This document shows, one piece after another, positions 11,327 through 22,640 of a DNA stretch of 64,000 nucleotides (positions within the stretch are counted from its first letter, which is position 1; each line of letters starts with the position of its first letter). Origin of the DNA: Aphidius gifuensis (Eukaryota > Arthropoda > Insecta > Hymenoptera > Braconidae); NCBI RefSeq assembly GCF_014905175.1, contig NC_057793.1, forward strand, positions 15,144,173 to 15,208,172, written 5' to 3'. The notes below the pieces were generated by a model. It saw only the letters and a program-made list of their open reading frames with translations, ran no database searches and was not told where the DNA came from. Both the position numbers and the translations under genes were made by a program.

Positions 11327-12092
11327 GAATTACCCAAGAAAACTAGAAATACAGGAGGACGAACTTGCCTGAAAAAACCGTATCGCTATGTGATCGACGC
11401 ATAATTGAGGGGCGCTAGTAGTACCTTTAAACGATTTTTTTTTACAATGCGCATAACACAAACATACTCTGGCAAACACTTAATAGAGCATTATACAGCT
11501 TCTAGGATTTCTATAAAAATTACTAATTTATTTAAAGAAATTCAGCGAAGAAATTAATTTAGATTACTCATTAATTTTTTTGCTACTTCCTTTCCTTAGC
11601 TATATTCGCCATAATTAATCAATTACAAAGCTATTGGCAAATGTATCAAAGGAGAGGATGTAGCCAAATAAATAAATACGCAGTCTAGATTATTTTTACA
11701 GGATTATTTATTAAAAAAAATTACTCTGTCAAATAGCTGTAAAAATAATCTAGTCTACGAATAAGTTTATTGGGCAACATTCTTTCCTTAGATACATTTG
11801 CCAATAGCTTTTTAATTTATTAATTATGGCAAATATAGCTAAGGAAAGGACGTAACTGAAAACTTAATTAGTAATCTTAATTGATTTCTTCGCATAATTT
11901 TTTAAAATTAATTCGTAATTTTTATAAAAATCTTAAGAGCTGTATTATGCTCTATTTAGTGTTTGCCAGAGTATGTTTGTATTATTACCAGGGTACAACA
12001 TTATGCGGTGATCACATAGCAATACGGTTTTCATGAAAAAGCGAGATAGGGAGTGAGTCCTCCTGTATTTCTATAGTCTTCTTGGAATCAAC
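11327..12092. mobile_element. Foldback (long inverted repeat) element
   Basis: The two ends are complementary: CTAGAAATACAGGAGGAC at 11347-11365 and GTCCTCCTGTATTTCTATAG at 12057-12076, flanked by CCAAGAA and TTCTTGG. Complementarity continues inward through ACATACTCTGGCAAACACT / AGTGTTTGCCAGAGTATGT, GAGCATTATACAGC / GCTGTATTATGCTC and TTCCTTTCCTTAGCTATATT / AATATAGCTAAGGAAAGGA. The arms are ~370 bp with almost no loop. No coding potential is seen. It shares the CCTTAGCTA motif with the adjacent satellite. Confidence 0.75.
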
Positions 12093-12199
12093 CATTGATA
12101 ATACGTTAAAACGTACAAAACAGTATGAAATAGATAAAACCTACGTGATCTCTCAGAAGCTCAAATTGTTACCATATAATTTTTTTTCATCTGAATTTA

Positions 12200-15100
12200 T
12201 TCCTCAGCTACATTTTTCCTTTAACTACTGCTTGTCCTAGGTATTTTTTGTATTTATTTAATAGATCAAATACGAGTAAATTATTTTTAAAAAATGAAAA
12301 TGTCCAAGGAAATGTCCAAACGTCGTAGAAAATCGGAGCAATACGGAGAACATCGGAGGAAAGTCAAGAAAATCGGAGAATTTACTTTTGTTAGGGGAAG
12401 CTAAGAAAAAATTTATCTTTACCTTTTGCCTAGCTACTGCTTGTCCTTGATATTCTTTTATTTACTTATAATAAGAAAAGAAACATGTAAATTATATTTT
12501 AAAAAGAAATATGTCGGAGGAAAAGATGTAGCTAAGAAAAAAATAGAGCTAATGGATTAATGTTGCTTCAAGAATTATATTTTCGACAGAATTGATTCCT
12601 GAGCTTCATCTTTAACTTAGCTACTGCTTTTTTTCGGACAATTGTATTTTTAAAAAATAAATTTACATGTATTTTATTTATAAAATAAATAAAAAATGTC
12701 CAAGGAAAAGCAGTAGCTAAGGAAAAGATGTAGCTAAGGAAAAGATGTAGCTAAGGAATTAAGGTTGCCACAGAATTATGTTTCAAGGAAATAATTCCTT
12801 ATTCACATTAATTCCTTAGCTACTGCTTTTCCTTGGACATTTGTATTTTTGAAAAATAAATTTACATGTATTTTATTTATAAAATAAATAAAAAATGTCC
12901 AAGGAAAAGCAGTAGCTAAGGAAAAGATGTAGCTGAGGAATCGAGGTTGCCACAGAATTATGTTACAAGGGAATAATTCCTTAGTCACATTAATTCCTTA
13001 GCTACATCGTTTCCTTAGCTACTGCTTTTCCTTGGACATTTGTATTTCTAACAAATAAATTTACATGTATTTTATTTATAAAATAAATAAAAAATGTCCA
13101 AGGAAAAGCAGTAGCTAAAGAAAAGATGTAGCTAAGGAAAAGATGTAGCTAAGGAAAAGATGTAGCTAAGGAATTGAGGTTGTCACAGAATTATGTTTCA
13201 AGGAAATAATTCCTTAGTCACATTAATTCCTTAGCTACATCTTTTCCTTAGCTACTGCTTTTCCTTGGACATTTTTTATTTATTTTATAAATAAAATACA
13301 TGTAAATTTATTTTTCAGAAATACAAATGTCCAGAGAAAAGCAGTAGCTAAGGGAAAGATGTAGCTAAGGAATTGATGTGACTAAGGAATTATTTTCTTG
13401 AAACATAATTCTCTGGCAACTTCAATTCCTTAGCTACTGCTTTTCCGTGGACATTTTTTATTTATTTTATAAATAAAATACATGTGAATTTATTTTTTAG
13501 AAATACAAATGTCCAAGGAAAAGCAGTAGCTAAGAAAAAGATGTAGCTAAGGAATTAATGTGACTAAAGAATTATTTCCTTGAAACATAATTATTTGGCA
13601 ACTTCAATTCCTTAGCTACATCTTTTCCTTAGCTATTGCTTTTTCTCGGACATTTGTATTTTTAAAAAATAAATTTACATGCATTTTATTTATAAAATAA
13701 ATAAAAAATGTCCAAGGAAAAGCAGTAGCTAAGGAAAAGATGTAGCTAAGGAAAAGATGTAGCTAAGGAATTGAGGTTGCCAAAGAATTATGTTTCAAGG
13801 AAATAATTCCTTAGTCACATTAATTCTTTAGCTACTGCTTTTCCTTGAACATTTGTATTTTTGAAAAATAAATTTACATTTTTTTTATTTATAAAATAAA
13901 TAATAAATGTCCAAGGAAAAGCAGTAGCTAAGGAAAAGATGTAGCTGAGGAATCGAGGTTGCCACAGAATTATGTTACAAGGGAATAATTCCTTAGTCAC
14001 ATTAATTCCTTAGCTACATCGTTTCCTTAGCTACTGCTTTTCCTTGGACATTTGTATTTCTAACAAATAAATTTACATGTATTTTATTTATAAAATAAAT
14101 AAAAAATGTCCAAGGAAAAGCAGTAGCTAAAGAAAAGATGTAGCTAAGGAAAAGATGTAGCTAAGGAATTGAGGTTGTCACAGAATTATGTTTCAAGGAA
14201 ATAATTCCTTAGTCACATTAATTCCTTAGCTACATCTTTTCCTCAGCTACTGCTTTTCCTTGGACATTTTTTATTTATTTTATAAATAAAATACATGTAA
14301 ATTTATTTTTCAGAAATACAAATGTCCAGAGAAAAGCAGTAGCTAAGGGAAAGATGTAGCTAAGGAATTGATGTGACTAAGGAATTATTTTCTTGAAACA
14401 TAATTCTCTGGCAACTTCAATTCCTTAGCTACTGCTTTTCCGTGGACATTTTTTATTTATTTTATAAATAAAATACATGTGAATTTATTTTTTAGAAATA
14501 CAAATGTCCAAGGAAAAGCAGTAGCTAAGGAAAAGATGTAGCTAAGGAATTAATGTGACTAAAGAATTATTTCCTTGAAACATAATTCTTTGGCAACTTC
14601 AATTCCTTAGCTACATCTTTTCCTTAGCTATTGCTTTTTCTCGGACATTTGTATTTTTAAAAAATAAATTTACATGCATTTTATTTATAAAATAAATAAA
14701 AAATGTCCAAGGAAAAGCAGTAGCTAAAGAAAAGATGTAGCTAAGGAATTGAGGTTGCCACAGAATTATGTTTCAAGGAAATAATTCCTTAGTCACATTA
14801 ATTCCTTAGCTACATCTTTTCCTTAGCTACTGCTTTTCCTTGGACATTTTTTATTTATTTTATAAATAAAATACATGTAAATTTATTTTTCAGAAATACA
14901 CATGTCCAGAGAAAAGCAGTAGCTAAGGAAAAGATGTAGCTAAGGAATTGATGTGACTAAGGAATTATTTTCTTGAAACATAATTCTGTGGCAACCTCAA
15001 TTCCTTAGCTACATCTTTTCCTTAGCTACTGCTTTTTTTCGGACAATTGTATTTTTAAAAAATGAATTCACATGTATTTTATTTATAAAATAAATAAAAA

Positions 15101-15745
15101 ATGTTCAAGGAAAAGCAGTAGCTAAAGAAAAGATGTAGCTAAGGAATTGAGGTTGCCACAGAATTATGTTTCAAGGAAATAATTCCTTAGTCACATTAAT
15201 TCCTTAGCTATCTTTTCTATCTTAGCATCTTTTCCTTAGCTACTGCTTTTCCTTGGACATTTTTTATTTATTTTATAAATAAAATACATGTAAATTTATT
15301 TTTCAGAAATACAAATGTCCAGAGAAAAGCAGTAGCTAAGGAAAAGATGTAGCTAAGGAATTGATGTGACTAAGGAATTATTTTCTTGAAACATAATTCT
15401 GTGGCAACCTCAATTCCTTAGCTACATCTTTTCCTTAGCTAATGCTTTTCCTTGGACATTTTTTATTTATTTTATAAATAAAATACATGTAAATTTATTT
15501 TTCAGAAATTCAAATGTCCAGAGAAAAGCAGTAGCTAAGGAAAAGCTGTAGCTAAGGAATTGATGTGACTAAGGAATTATTTTCTTGAAACATAATTCTG
15601 TGGCAACCTCAATTCCTTAGCTACATCTTTTCCTTAGCTAATGCTTTTCCTTGAACATTTGTATTTCAAAAAAATAAATTTTCATGTATTTTATTTATAA
15701 AAGAAATAAAAATTTCCAAGGAAAAAAAGTAGCTAAGGGAAAGAT
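12200..15745. repeat. Palindromic satellite array, alternating inverted units
   Basis: A 3.5-kb array built from TTCCTTAGCTACATCTTTTC, TTAGCTACTGCTTTTCCTTG, GGACATTTGTATTT and TTTATTTTATAAATAAAATA in one orientation, followed by the same blocks in reverse complement. Every ~200 bp therefore forms a near-perfect hairpin. Segments 12803-12988 and 13815-14000 match at a 1012-bp offset, and neighbouring sequence matches at the same offset, showing a higher-order repeat. Short ORFs inside are by-products. A stray single copy lies at 55781-55830. Confidence 0.85.
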
Positions 15746-16735
15746 GTTGTTTACTTGTTTATTTATATATAAAAATAATTTTGCCAAAGAAATCAACAGG
15801 CAAACAACATCTTTTTCTTAGTTAATATTTTTCCTATAGCTTTTTATTCTGTGTTTTATTTTTGTAATGACCCAGATAATTAATAAAAAAAATGTATATC
15901 TTTAAAAATATTATTAAAACACCTAAAATTCAATTAAACAAAACAGTAACATAAGATATATCTTTTAAAAAATAATCATTTTGAAAAATTAAATATCAAA
16001 GCATTAATTGTGAAAAATTTAAAATCAATGATTAAAAAATAATTAAGATAATGTATAAGAATAAAATTTGAATGATAGTACGAGCATTTCAAAATGTAAT
16101 TGTCGTTTTGTTGAATTAATGATATGCTTCAATTCGATTTGATGTAAATGGTAAAAGATGAAGTGATTGTGGATCAGCAAGCACATTGCAAATACGATAT
16201 CATTTTTTGATGTGATATTTATAGCAAGCTCAATTGTCATGAAAAAACATCATCTTGAAATTCAAAACTAACATGTTCGTCACGTAGAATTGTTGTATAA
16301 AACAAAACAAATAAAAAAAAACGATTGACATAGTTATTTTTAAATAAAAAATTTTAGCTGATAAAAACAGCTGTCTTCATTTTTTTATGTTAATTAATTG
16401 TTGTGTTAATTTAACTTGCAAACATAACTAGGTTGTTCATAAATTTCATTATTAACAAAACGACACTGACTGAAAATTTTGATTGACAAATGTCTCAAGA
16501 ATTTTTTTATAATCACACGACATGTCATGATGCATCATCATACCATTTGAGTTTGTTAATTCTTGTAAACCATCATCGTTTTTGTTGATATTAAAGATAT
16601 GATTATATCCATTTGGTTTTCAGCAACAGCTAGCTCAGAGTTGTTTTCTTGTTTTTTTTTCTTGCTGCACGCTTGTTCCACCAGTGTATGATGCTTTTTA
16701 TTGTTGTTCTTGTAATAATTTCTGTTATTTATGTG
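15746..16735. other. AT-rich spacer without clear gene
   Basis: No feature is supported. Minus-strand frames at 16043-16240 and 16556-16765 are short and have no recognisable motif. The second, Lys/Asn-rich, abuts the HEATR5-like remnant and could be its decayed continuation. Confidence 0.4.
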
Positions 16736-16739
16736 GTGG

Positions 16740-17380
16740 TAAATGAAGACAACGAGTCGCAGCAACAGCTTCTTTAATAGAACATTGTCTTTTCAACATT
16801 TTTGGTGAACCAATTAGTTTTGCCCAACGAAATTGTTGTAAACAACCAGTTGCTTCAGCTTGTATACAAGTGGATTTTCATGATGTTGCTTATACCACAT
16901 GCACATAAAAACGATGAACGTGCCATACTTATTGATGATATGTGTACCTTGTAATTCAGGACCAATTGTTGTTATAAGTGCTGATAATAATTTACCAATA
17001 CATTGATAAATATCAATATATGAAAATGATACATTTAGCAATAATGTTAATACAACCGATGAAGTTGGTTTAATATAACCACGATAGATTAGACCACTAG
17101 AATCAGCAATTAATGATAATGCATATAATGACCATACTTGTACAACTGGTGATAAATTATCTTGTGCCAATGCACCAGCTCTACCTTCAAGTGTTATTTG
17201 AATGTAAATTACCACGTGATTTTTTACTTTCCAATTTTCCTGGTGATTTTGGATATGAATTTTTTCATAATAATAACGTTCTTAGTCATAAATCTTTAAC
17301 AACACCAGTACCAAGTGTCATTATTGAACCAATTAATAACCAACTTGCATGTATATTATTTAATTAATTTATTATTCTGC
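16740..17380 (-). pseudogene. HEATR5-like (laa) pseudogene fragment
   Basis: Reading the minus strand from ~17370 down, frames give, in collinear order, IGSIMTLGTGVVK, LESKKSRGN, ITLEGRAGALAQDNLSPVVQ, VWSLYALSLIADSSGLIYRG, SYIDIYQCIGKLLSALITTI, GPELQGT and finally QAEATGCLQQ. This order and wording match the conserved central HEAT-repeat region of HEATR5A/B proteins, which in insects act with AP-1 in endosome/Golgi trafficking. The segments lie in different frames with stops (near 17310) and small deletions between them, so this is not translatable as one protein. It could be a processed pseudogene or an exon remnant. Identification rests on recall of the family. Confidence 0.6.
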
Positions 17381-17689
17381 AAGTGTTGATAATCTTGTTG
17401 TGTTTGTTGCTGTAGTTTTTTCATTCAATGTAGTCACAATTTAAATAACATGGACTTTGTTTGTACCAACACTTTTTCCAATACTTGAATTTTTCTTCAC
17501 TTATTTTTCAAATTTAAGTTTTTAATTTAAATTGTATCAAGTGATGAGAGTTTCGGACGTATATCAATTTTTAATAGACAAATTTTCTTTTGGTAAATAT
17601 ATTGTTTGTGATTTTTGATCAATATTCAGTCTATCAGCTAATTTATATGATCAATTTGATTTTAATACTGTAACATCAATAGTATCCTC

Positions 17690-18440
17690 GATTTATCGCA
17701 TCTTCATTGCTCGATAAATAGATACTGTTATATCACCAATAATATTTCTTGTTAATTTTTTATAATTATCATAATTTAATAAATTATTATCATCATGATA
17801 ATTGTGCATATTGTTAAATTTGATAAACACACAGATCGAGTTATAGTGATGAAAGGCACCAGCTGTTATTAATTTTGATATAAAATTTTGTTTTTCTCCA
17901 TCCCATATATAAAACGTTATTTGTATCAAGCCGTTTTTTAATACTAAATTTATCAAGTCGATGTGTTTAATAAAATAAATAAGTTAATCAATTTCACGTA
18001 ATATACATTTCAGCAGCCATACATGAACCCATTATAATTGATTGAGTTAATACACTTAAATAATTACCAAGTTTTATTAATTTTGTATTAATCATATCAA
18101 CTGGCAATTCACCCATAATAATACCAAACCAGTTAATATATCATCACTTTCATTATCATCAACTAATATACCACCACATTCTTTCAATAATTGTGTTAAG
18201 TCTGAATGATCAAGAGCATTAAATTTAAATGTTTACATAACAATAACATTTTCATTGCTTTTGTTTTAATATCTGGTAATTTACCAATTTCACGTAAACC
18301 AGATAAATAATACTCATGTATTGTAAAATGATTTAGGTTATGAACAATTATAATTGATACGTCCGTTAATTTTTTAGCCAACATACATTGAAGATATTTT
18401 GCAAAGTTATCAACATTTATTGTTACTGACAATAATATTA
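17690..18440 (-). pseudogene. Unidentified decayed coding remnants
   Basis: Several minus-strand pieces look protein-like but are broken: 18196-18432 (contains YYLSGLREIGKLPDIKTKAM), a piece at ~18105-18230 (ECGGILVDDNESDDILTG), a piece at ~18005-18115 (INTKLIKLGNYLSVLTQSI) and 17693-17956. They are in order on one strand with the HEATR5-like remnant and share its style of decay. I do not recognise the parent gene; they may come from one or two host genes. Confidence 0.35.
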
Positions 18441-18776
18441 TTTTAACTGAATCTCTGTTAAGCCCTGAATATAGTCACGTTGATGACGTTATTTGTAATC
18501 ATTCGATTATTAACTGATACTATCTAAAGGTCGATTTTTTTTGCCTAGTTCACTTTCCAAGCGCTCAGATTTTTTTGGCGCTCCACGTTCGTGACTATGC
18601 ATCTGACAGAGATAGATATCTATTAACGGTCACGTTCTAACATAAGCAAACGCCGAAAAACGATTGAGCTGTCCATTCCAGCTCAGCGTCCTTCACCACC
18701 CACCGCTCTAACGGAAAACTTTTTTTTTTCTTTAAGTTATTATTTTCTATCGCATCAGATTTCTTTTTTATTAATT

Positions 18777-18846
18777 ATGAGTGTCTTTGATATAACAAAA
18801 TTGTTGCTTGATTGGACACTTGACAAATTTACGCAACAATTCATTG
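18777..18846 (+). CDS. SAM-domain gene, exon 1
   Basis: ATG at 18777 opens 23 codons (MSVFDITKLLLDWTLDKFTQ...) ending in phase 1 at a consensus donor, G|GTAAGTTG. The sequence LLLDWTLDKFTQQFI matches the first helices of a SAM domain. The start is the first ATG after a pyrimidine-rich 5' region. It joins in phase to exon 2 (19088). The gene resembles the SAMD3-like family of SAM-domain proteins; the function is unknown to me. Confidence 0.6.
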
Positions 18847-19087
18847 GTAAGTTGTTTTAATGTCATTAAAACTATCTTTTTTCTTGCTGTTGGTTAAATT
18901 GTCTCTATTTTTTTTTTTTTTTTTTTTCAATACATTAATATTTAATATTAATTAATATGTAGGTATTACAATTTAAATACTTGATTTTATTTTAATATGA
19001 TAAAGAATTAAGCACTTCGACAACTGTATAATTCTTTTTTTATAAATTACGCCATTTTTTATTTTTTTTATTCTTGAAAAATATCAG

Positions 19088-19209
19088 ACGCTGGAATTGA
19101 CAGTGAAACTGCATTAGCTGAAATACGAGAAGATGATGTGAAATCAATAATTAATGAAGAAATAGCCGAAGCAATATTCTGGAAAAAATGGATTGAGTAC
19201 TTCCATGAC
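19088..19209 (+). CDS. SAM-domain gene, exon 2
   Basis: Acceptor ATATCAG at 19081-19087, donor GAC|GTAAGT at 19210. It supplies 40 codons completing the SAM-like domain (DAGIDSETALAEIREDDVKS, then FWKKWIEYFHD) and ends in phase 0. The next matching exon starts in phase 0 at 47988. The intervening intron is therefore 28.8 kb and contains the 257-bp satellite and the entire LTR retroelement. Confidence 0.6.
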
Positions 19210-19289
19210 GTAAGTAATTTTTTTGAATTTTATGACTAAATTTTGGTACGTAGAATCATATAATGTATAAGTGCATAAAAAGTCTATGT

Positions 19290-19426
19290 GTAGTGATTTG
19301 TTTTTGATAAAAAATTTTGTGAAATTTAATTTTTTATTGCTTTTCACTCGTTGTACTCATGACAGTTACAAAGTTCATGACTATTTGTCATGAATTAAAA
19401 CAACAATACATCAGTTTTTATCATGT
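19290..19426 (+). repeat. Partial 257-bp intron satellite unit left of the LTR element
   Basis: GATTTGTTTTTGATAAAAAA through ATCAGTTTTTATCATGT is the end of the same satellite unit that resumes at 46628, immediately after the 3' LTR. Together they show the pre-integration site and prove the element's borders. Confidence 0.9.
19423..19426 (+). other. Target-site duplication ATGT (left)
   Basis: ATGT directly precedes the 5' LTR and is repeated at 46628-46631. Joining the flanks recreates the phrase TTTATCATGTCATACTGC found in intact satellite units (for example near 46882-46898). Confidence 0.9.
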
Positions 19427-21435
19427 TGTAATGTCCTGCGGTAGGCGCACCAATTTTTTTTTTTTTTTCCTATTTTTAATATTTTTATCTTTTTATATAT
19501 TCAGGGTATATTTCGATACCCTTAGCTCCATCTTACGCAATAGGAGAGCATTATATTTTGGGGAACCAGAGACTTTGCCCCCTCAATAATTTTCTTGAGC
19601 CGGCACTAATGCCAAGCGGCAATACCGCCAATTTTTATTAATTGATTTAAAAGATAAATTAGTGCAATGAGTGATATCAACAGAATCGTAAAAATACAAG
19701 GATTCTCTTGATACCACTCATGTTATAAAATTTTAATTAGAAATATTTTTAATTGATACGCAAAGATCACGCCTTTGAGCTGACCAATAGAAAATAAGTA
19801 GACTAAGGAAAATAGGAAATGGACCAGGAGAAAACCGAACGTCTCCGAAAGATCCCCACTTTTCTAAGGGCTGATTGAGTCCCAAACTTAATCGATCTAG
19901 ATTTTACAGAGCACTTGGTCTGCAGCCTCTGCACCATAACTAGCTCTTCCAGCTCTAATTAAATTCTACTTAATCGCCGAAGCTTTATTCTTCTAATAAA
20001 GACTTAGAAAATTTGATTATTCTTGAGTTTAAAGACTTAGAATGTTTTATTTTTCTGAATTAAAACTTAGAATATTTTTAATTTTCTGAATAAATACTTA
20101 GAAATATTTTATTTTTCTGAATTAAAACTTAGAAAATTTTAATATTTTTAAATTAAAACTTAGAAAATTTTACAATGTCTGAGTTTTGACTTAGAAAAGT
20201 TTAATTATTTTTTTTTTTGATTAAAACTTAGAATATTTTATTTTTCTGAATTAAAACTTAGAATATTTTTTAATTTTCTAAATAAAGACTTAGAAATATT
20301 TTATTTTTTCTGAATTAAAACTTAGAAAATTTTTAATATTTTTAAATTAAAACTTGGAAAATTTTACAGTATCTGAATTTTGACTTGGAAAAATTTAATA
20401 ATTTTTATTAAAACTTAGAATATTTTTATTTTTCTGAATTAAAACTTAGAATATTCTTATTGTCAAATCAGTTGCAAGTTTAATTATTTGATATTTTAAT
20501 ATTTCTCAATCAGATTAAAATTCTTTAATTACTTTAACTACTTTGTATAGCCCTCTGTTATACAATAAATTTAATTAATTTGGTTTTAAATATATTTTAA
20601 TCCAACAAAATCGTTGATTAATTAGAGAATTAAATTGTGTGCTACGCGAGTGCTTTATTTTTACAATTAATACCGTTGTTCATCATCAATCCACTACACA
20701 ACCATCGATCTATATTGTAATCAAAACGAAGCCAAGGTCAAGGTCCACGTCGTTCATTAGCCAGTAAATTAAGTTCAACAATCATTGTAAGTACCAATAT
20801 TATTTTTATAATAAATGTTTGACCGCGTTTTATCAGTGTAATTTTAAATAATTGTTATCGTCAATCAAGTGTCATAATTACGTTATTGTAGAGTCAGTGT
20901 TTTATTAAATTAATCAACTAGATTGCTTCCCAATCTAGTTGAGTTTCATCCGGTTTAATTTTATCCTACCGATTGTTTCTTTATTATTTCAATTTGCTGA
21001 CTCCGTAATTTTCACTTGATCTCTCTCTATATTATCGACGCGTGGGGCCTTTGTTTTAATTTAGTTTTGCGTATTTTTATATTTTTATATTTTTATAATT
21101 TTTACGTTGAATTAAGTGTGTTTTTTTTCTATGTACTTTTTAATTCAAATCATGGTGTTTCTTATAAATAAAATTAATGCTTTTTCCGAATAATAAATGT
21201 CGTGTGTCGTCTCAATTATTTTATTATAAAATTATATTTGTGTTTGTGTTATATTTTTCGTGTCCTTTTCAGGTGTCATTTACCCTCCCTAAATTACGCG
21301 TCTATCTGCCCAAACCTACCTATAGTTTGTCTTAAGTGCGCTGGGTGAATTGGGTCAATTAATTACAAATCATGCAGGATTATTTTATAGGGCAAAATAA
21401 TTATGTCTTGTAAATAATCCGGCTACGATATTTCA
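19427..21435 (+). repeat. 5' LTR (2009 bp)
   Basis: Begins TGTAATGTCCTGCGGTAGGC and ends GGCTACGATATTTCA. It contains a block of diverged ~30-bp repeats around ACTTAGAATATTTT (~19990-20460), a strong splice-donor-like GTAAGT at 20787, an AATAAA at 21167 followed by GT-rich sequence (TGTCGTGTGTCG), and an acceptor-like TGTCCTTTTCAG ending at 21272. The AATAAA plus GT-rich stretch suggests the R/U5 boundary lies near 21190-21240. The transcription start could not be located. Confidence 0.93.
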
Positions 21436-21450
21436 TGGGGGCTCGTCCGG
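21436..21450 (+). promoter_or_regulatory. Primer-binding site, tRNA-Pro type
   Basis: TGGGGGCTCGTCCGG starts at the base after the 5' LTR. It is complementary to the conserved 3' end of tRNA-Pro (CCGGACGAGCCCCCA), the primer used by murine leukaemia-type retroviruses. Fifteen matching bases then stop. This sets the start of minus-strand DNA synthesis. Confidence 0.85.
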
Positions 21451-22640
21451 TTTCAAGATAGAAAAACGTGTTCGCGAAGGGTAAAAGAACGCCGGAGAAA
21501 TTAGGTCGCGCGCGGGAAAATTCGCGGAAAAACGAGTAAATTTTTGTTGTGGAAAATAATATATATAAAAATAATTGTTAAATTTTGTTTTTGGTACGCG
21601 ACAAAATAATAGCTTGGCGTCCTTTTTCTTTGTGTGTTAATAATTTTCTAACTCGGCGTCATTTGTCTTTGTTTCAAGAAATATTTTTTTTTTAGCTTGG
21701 CGTCAATTTTTTTTTATCGTTAAATAATGTTGTCAAGGGGAGAAAATTCTAAGAATTAATTCTAAATTTTTGTTAGTACGTGCGTGAAAATTGACACTTG
21801 GTTTTTATTTTTTTTTATTATTTTTTTTTTCCCAAGAAAAAAATATAAAATAAAATAAAAATAAAATTTAAACTTTTCCCCTCATTAATAAATAAATTTA
21901 TGCAGTGCAAGACGTTGACAGTAAAAATTTAATGGGTTTCTCGAGAAAAACGATAAAATTTTATTTTTTTTTTTTTTTTATGTAGTTTAGTTTCTAGTTT
22001 CATTTTTTTTTATTGCTGTTTAGTTTACTACCCGGGGGGCTATTAGATTTCCCGAGCTCCAAATTTTTTTTTTCACATAATAAAAGTGTGCCCTTTTTTT
22101 TTTATTACGTCTGACATCTGGCCCCAAACAAATGCCGATAAAAAAAAAAAAGAGAGAGAGAAAATAAGGGCATGTCAAATGGGCTGCATGATTCATTTTT
22201 TAATAATAATTTATTTGTGTAACTGTTTTTACAATTGTTTATGTTTATATAATTCTAAATAATTTTTTTTTTTTTTGGATATTTAATAATTAAAACCCAA
22301 CTTTAAATAACAATATTTATATATATATATCATCGTGTTAACAATTATAATTAATTATAATAAAGAGTGAGCAATTAACCTCAAGTAACAATAAATAACA
22401 ATAAACAAACAGTGTAAGTGAGTGGTGGTTATAAAAAAAAAATATACTATATAAATTACATAAAAGTTAATTGAATAATTAAGTAAAGAAATAGCCCAAC
22501 AATAACGCAAGCTCTTCGAAAAATAATTGTCATTAACAATAAACAAAGTAAAATGTTTATAATAAACCAATAAATTCATGGTAACATAATAAACAAAAAA
22601 AAAAATTTTTATTTTACGTTTGTTCCTTATGAATAACTAT
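21451..22640 (+). other. Leader, first part: CG-containing segment with GGCGTC repeats
   Basis: The first 100 bp are unusually CG-rich (GTTCGCGAAGG, GGTCGCGCGCGGG). Three CGGCGTC or TGGCGTC motifs follow at 21616, 21655 and 21699, spaced ~40 bp. Position after the PBS fits a dimerisation or packaging region, but no structure was proven. The rest is AT-rich with a GA microsatellite at 22151-22161. No ORF. Confidence 0.4.

Noticed and set aside
12803..14000. Two near-identical 61-codon minus-strand ORFs
   Set aside because: They lie wholly inside the palindromic satellite and match only because of the 1012-bp higher-order repeat.
16814..17215. 133-codon ORF as an intact gene
   Set aside because: Its middle matches HEATR5-like sequence, but both ends leave the family abruptly and the continuation is in other frames.
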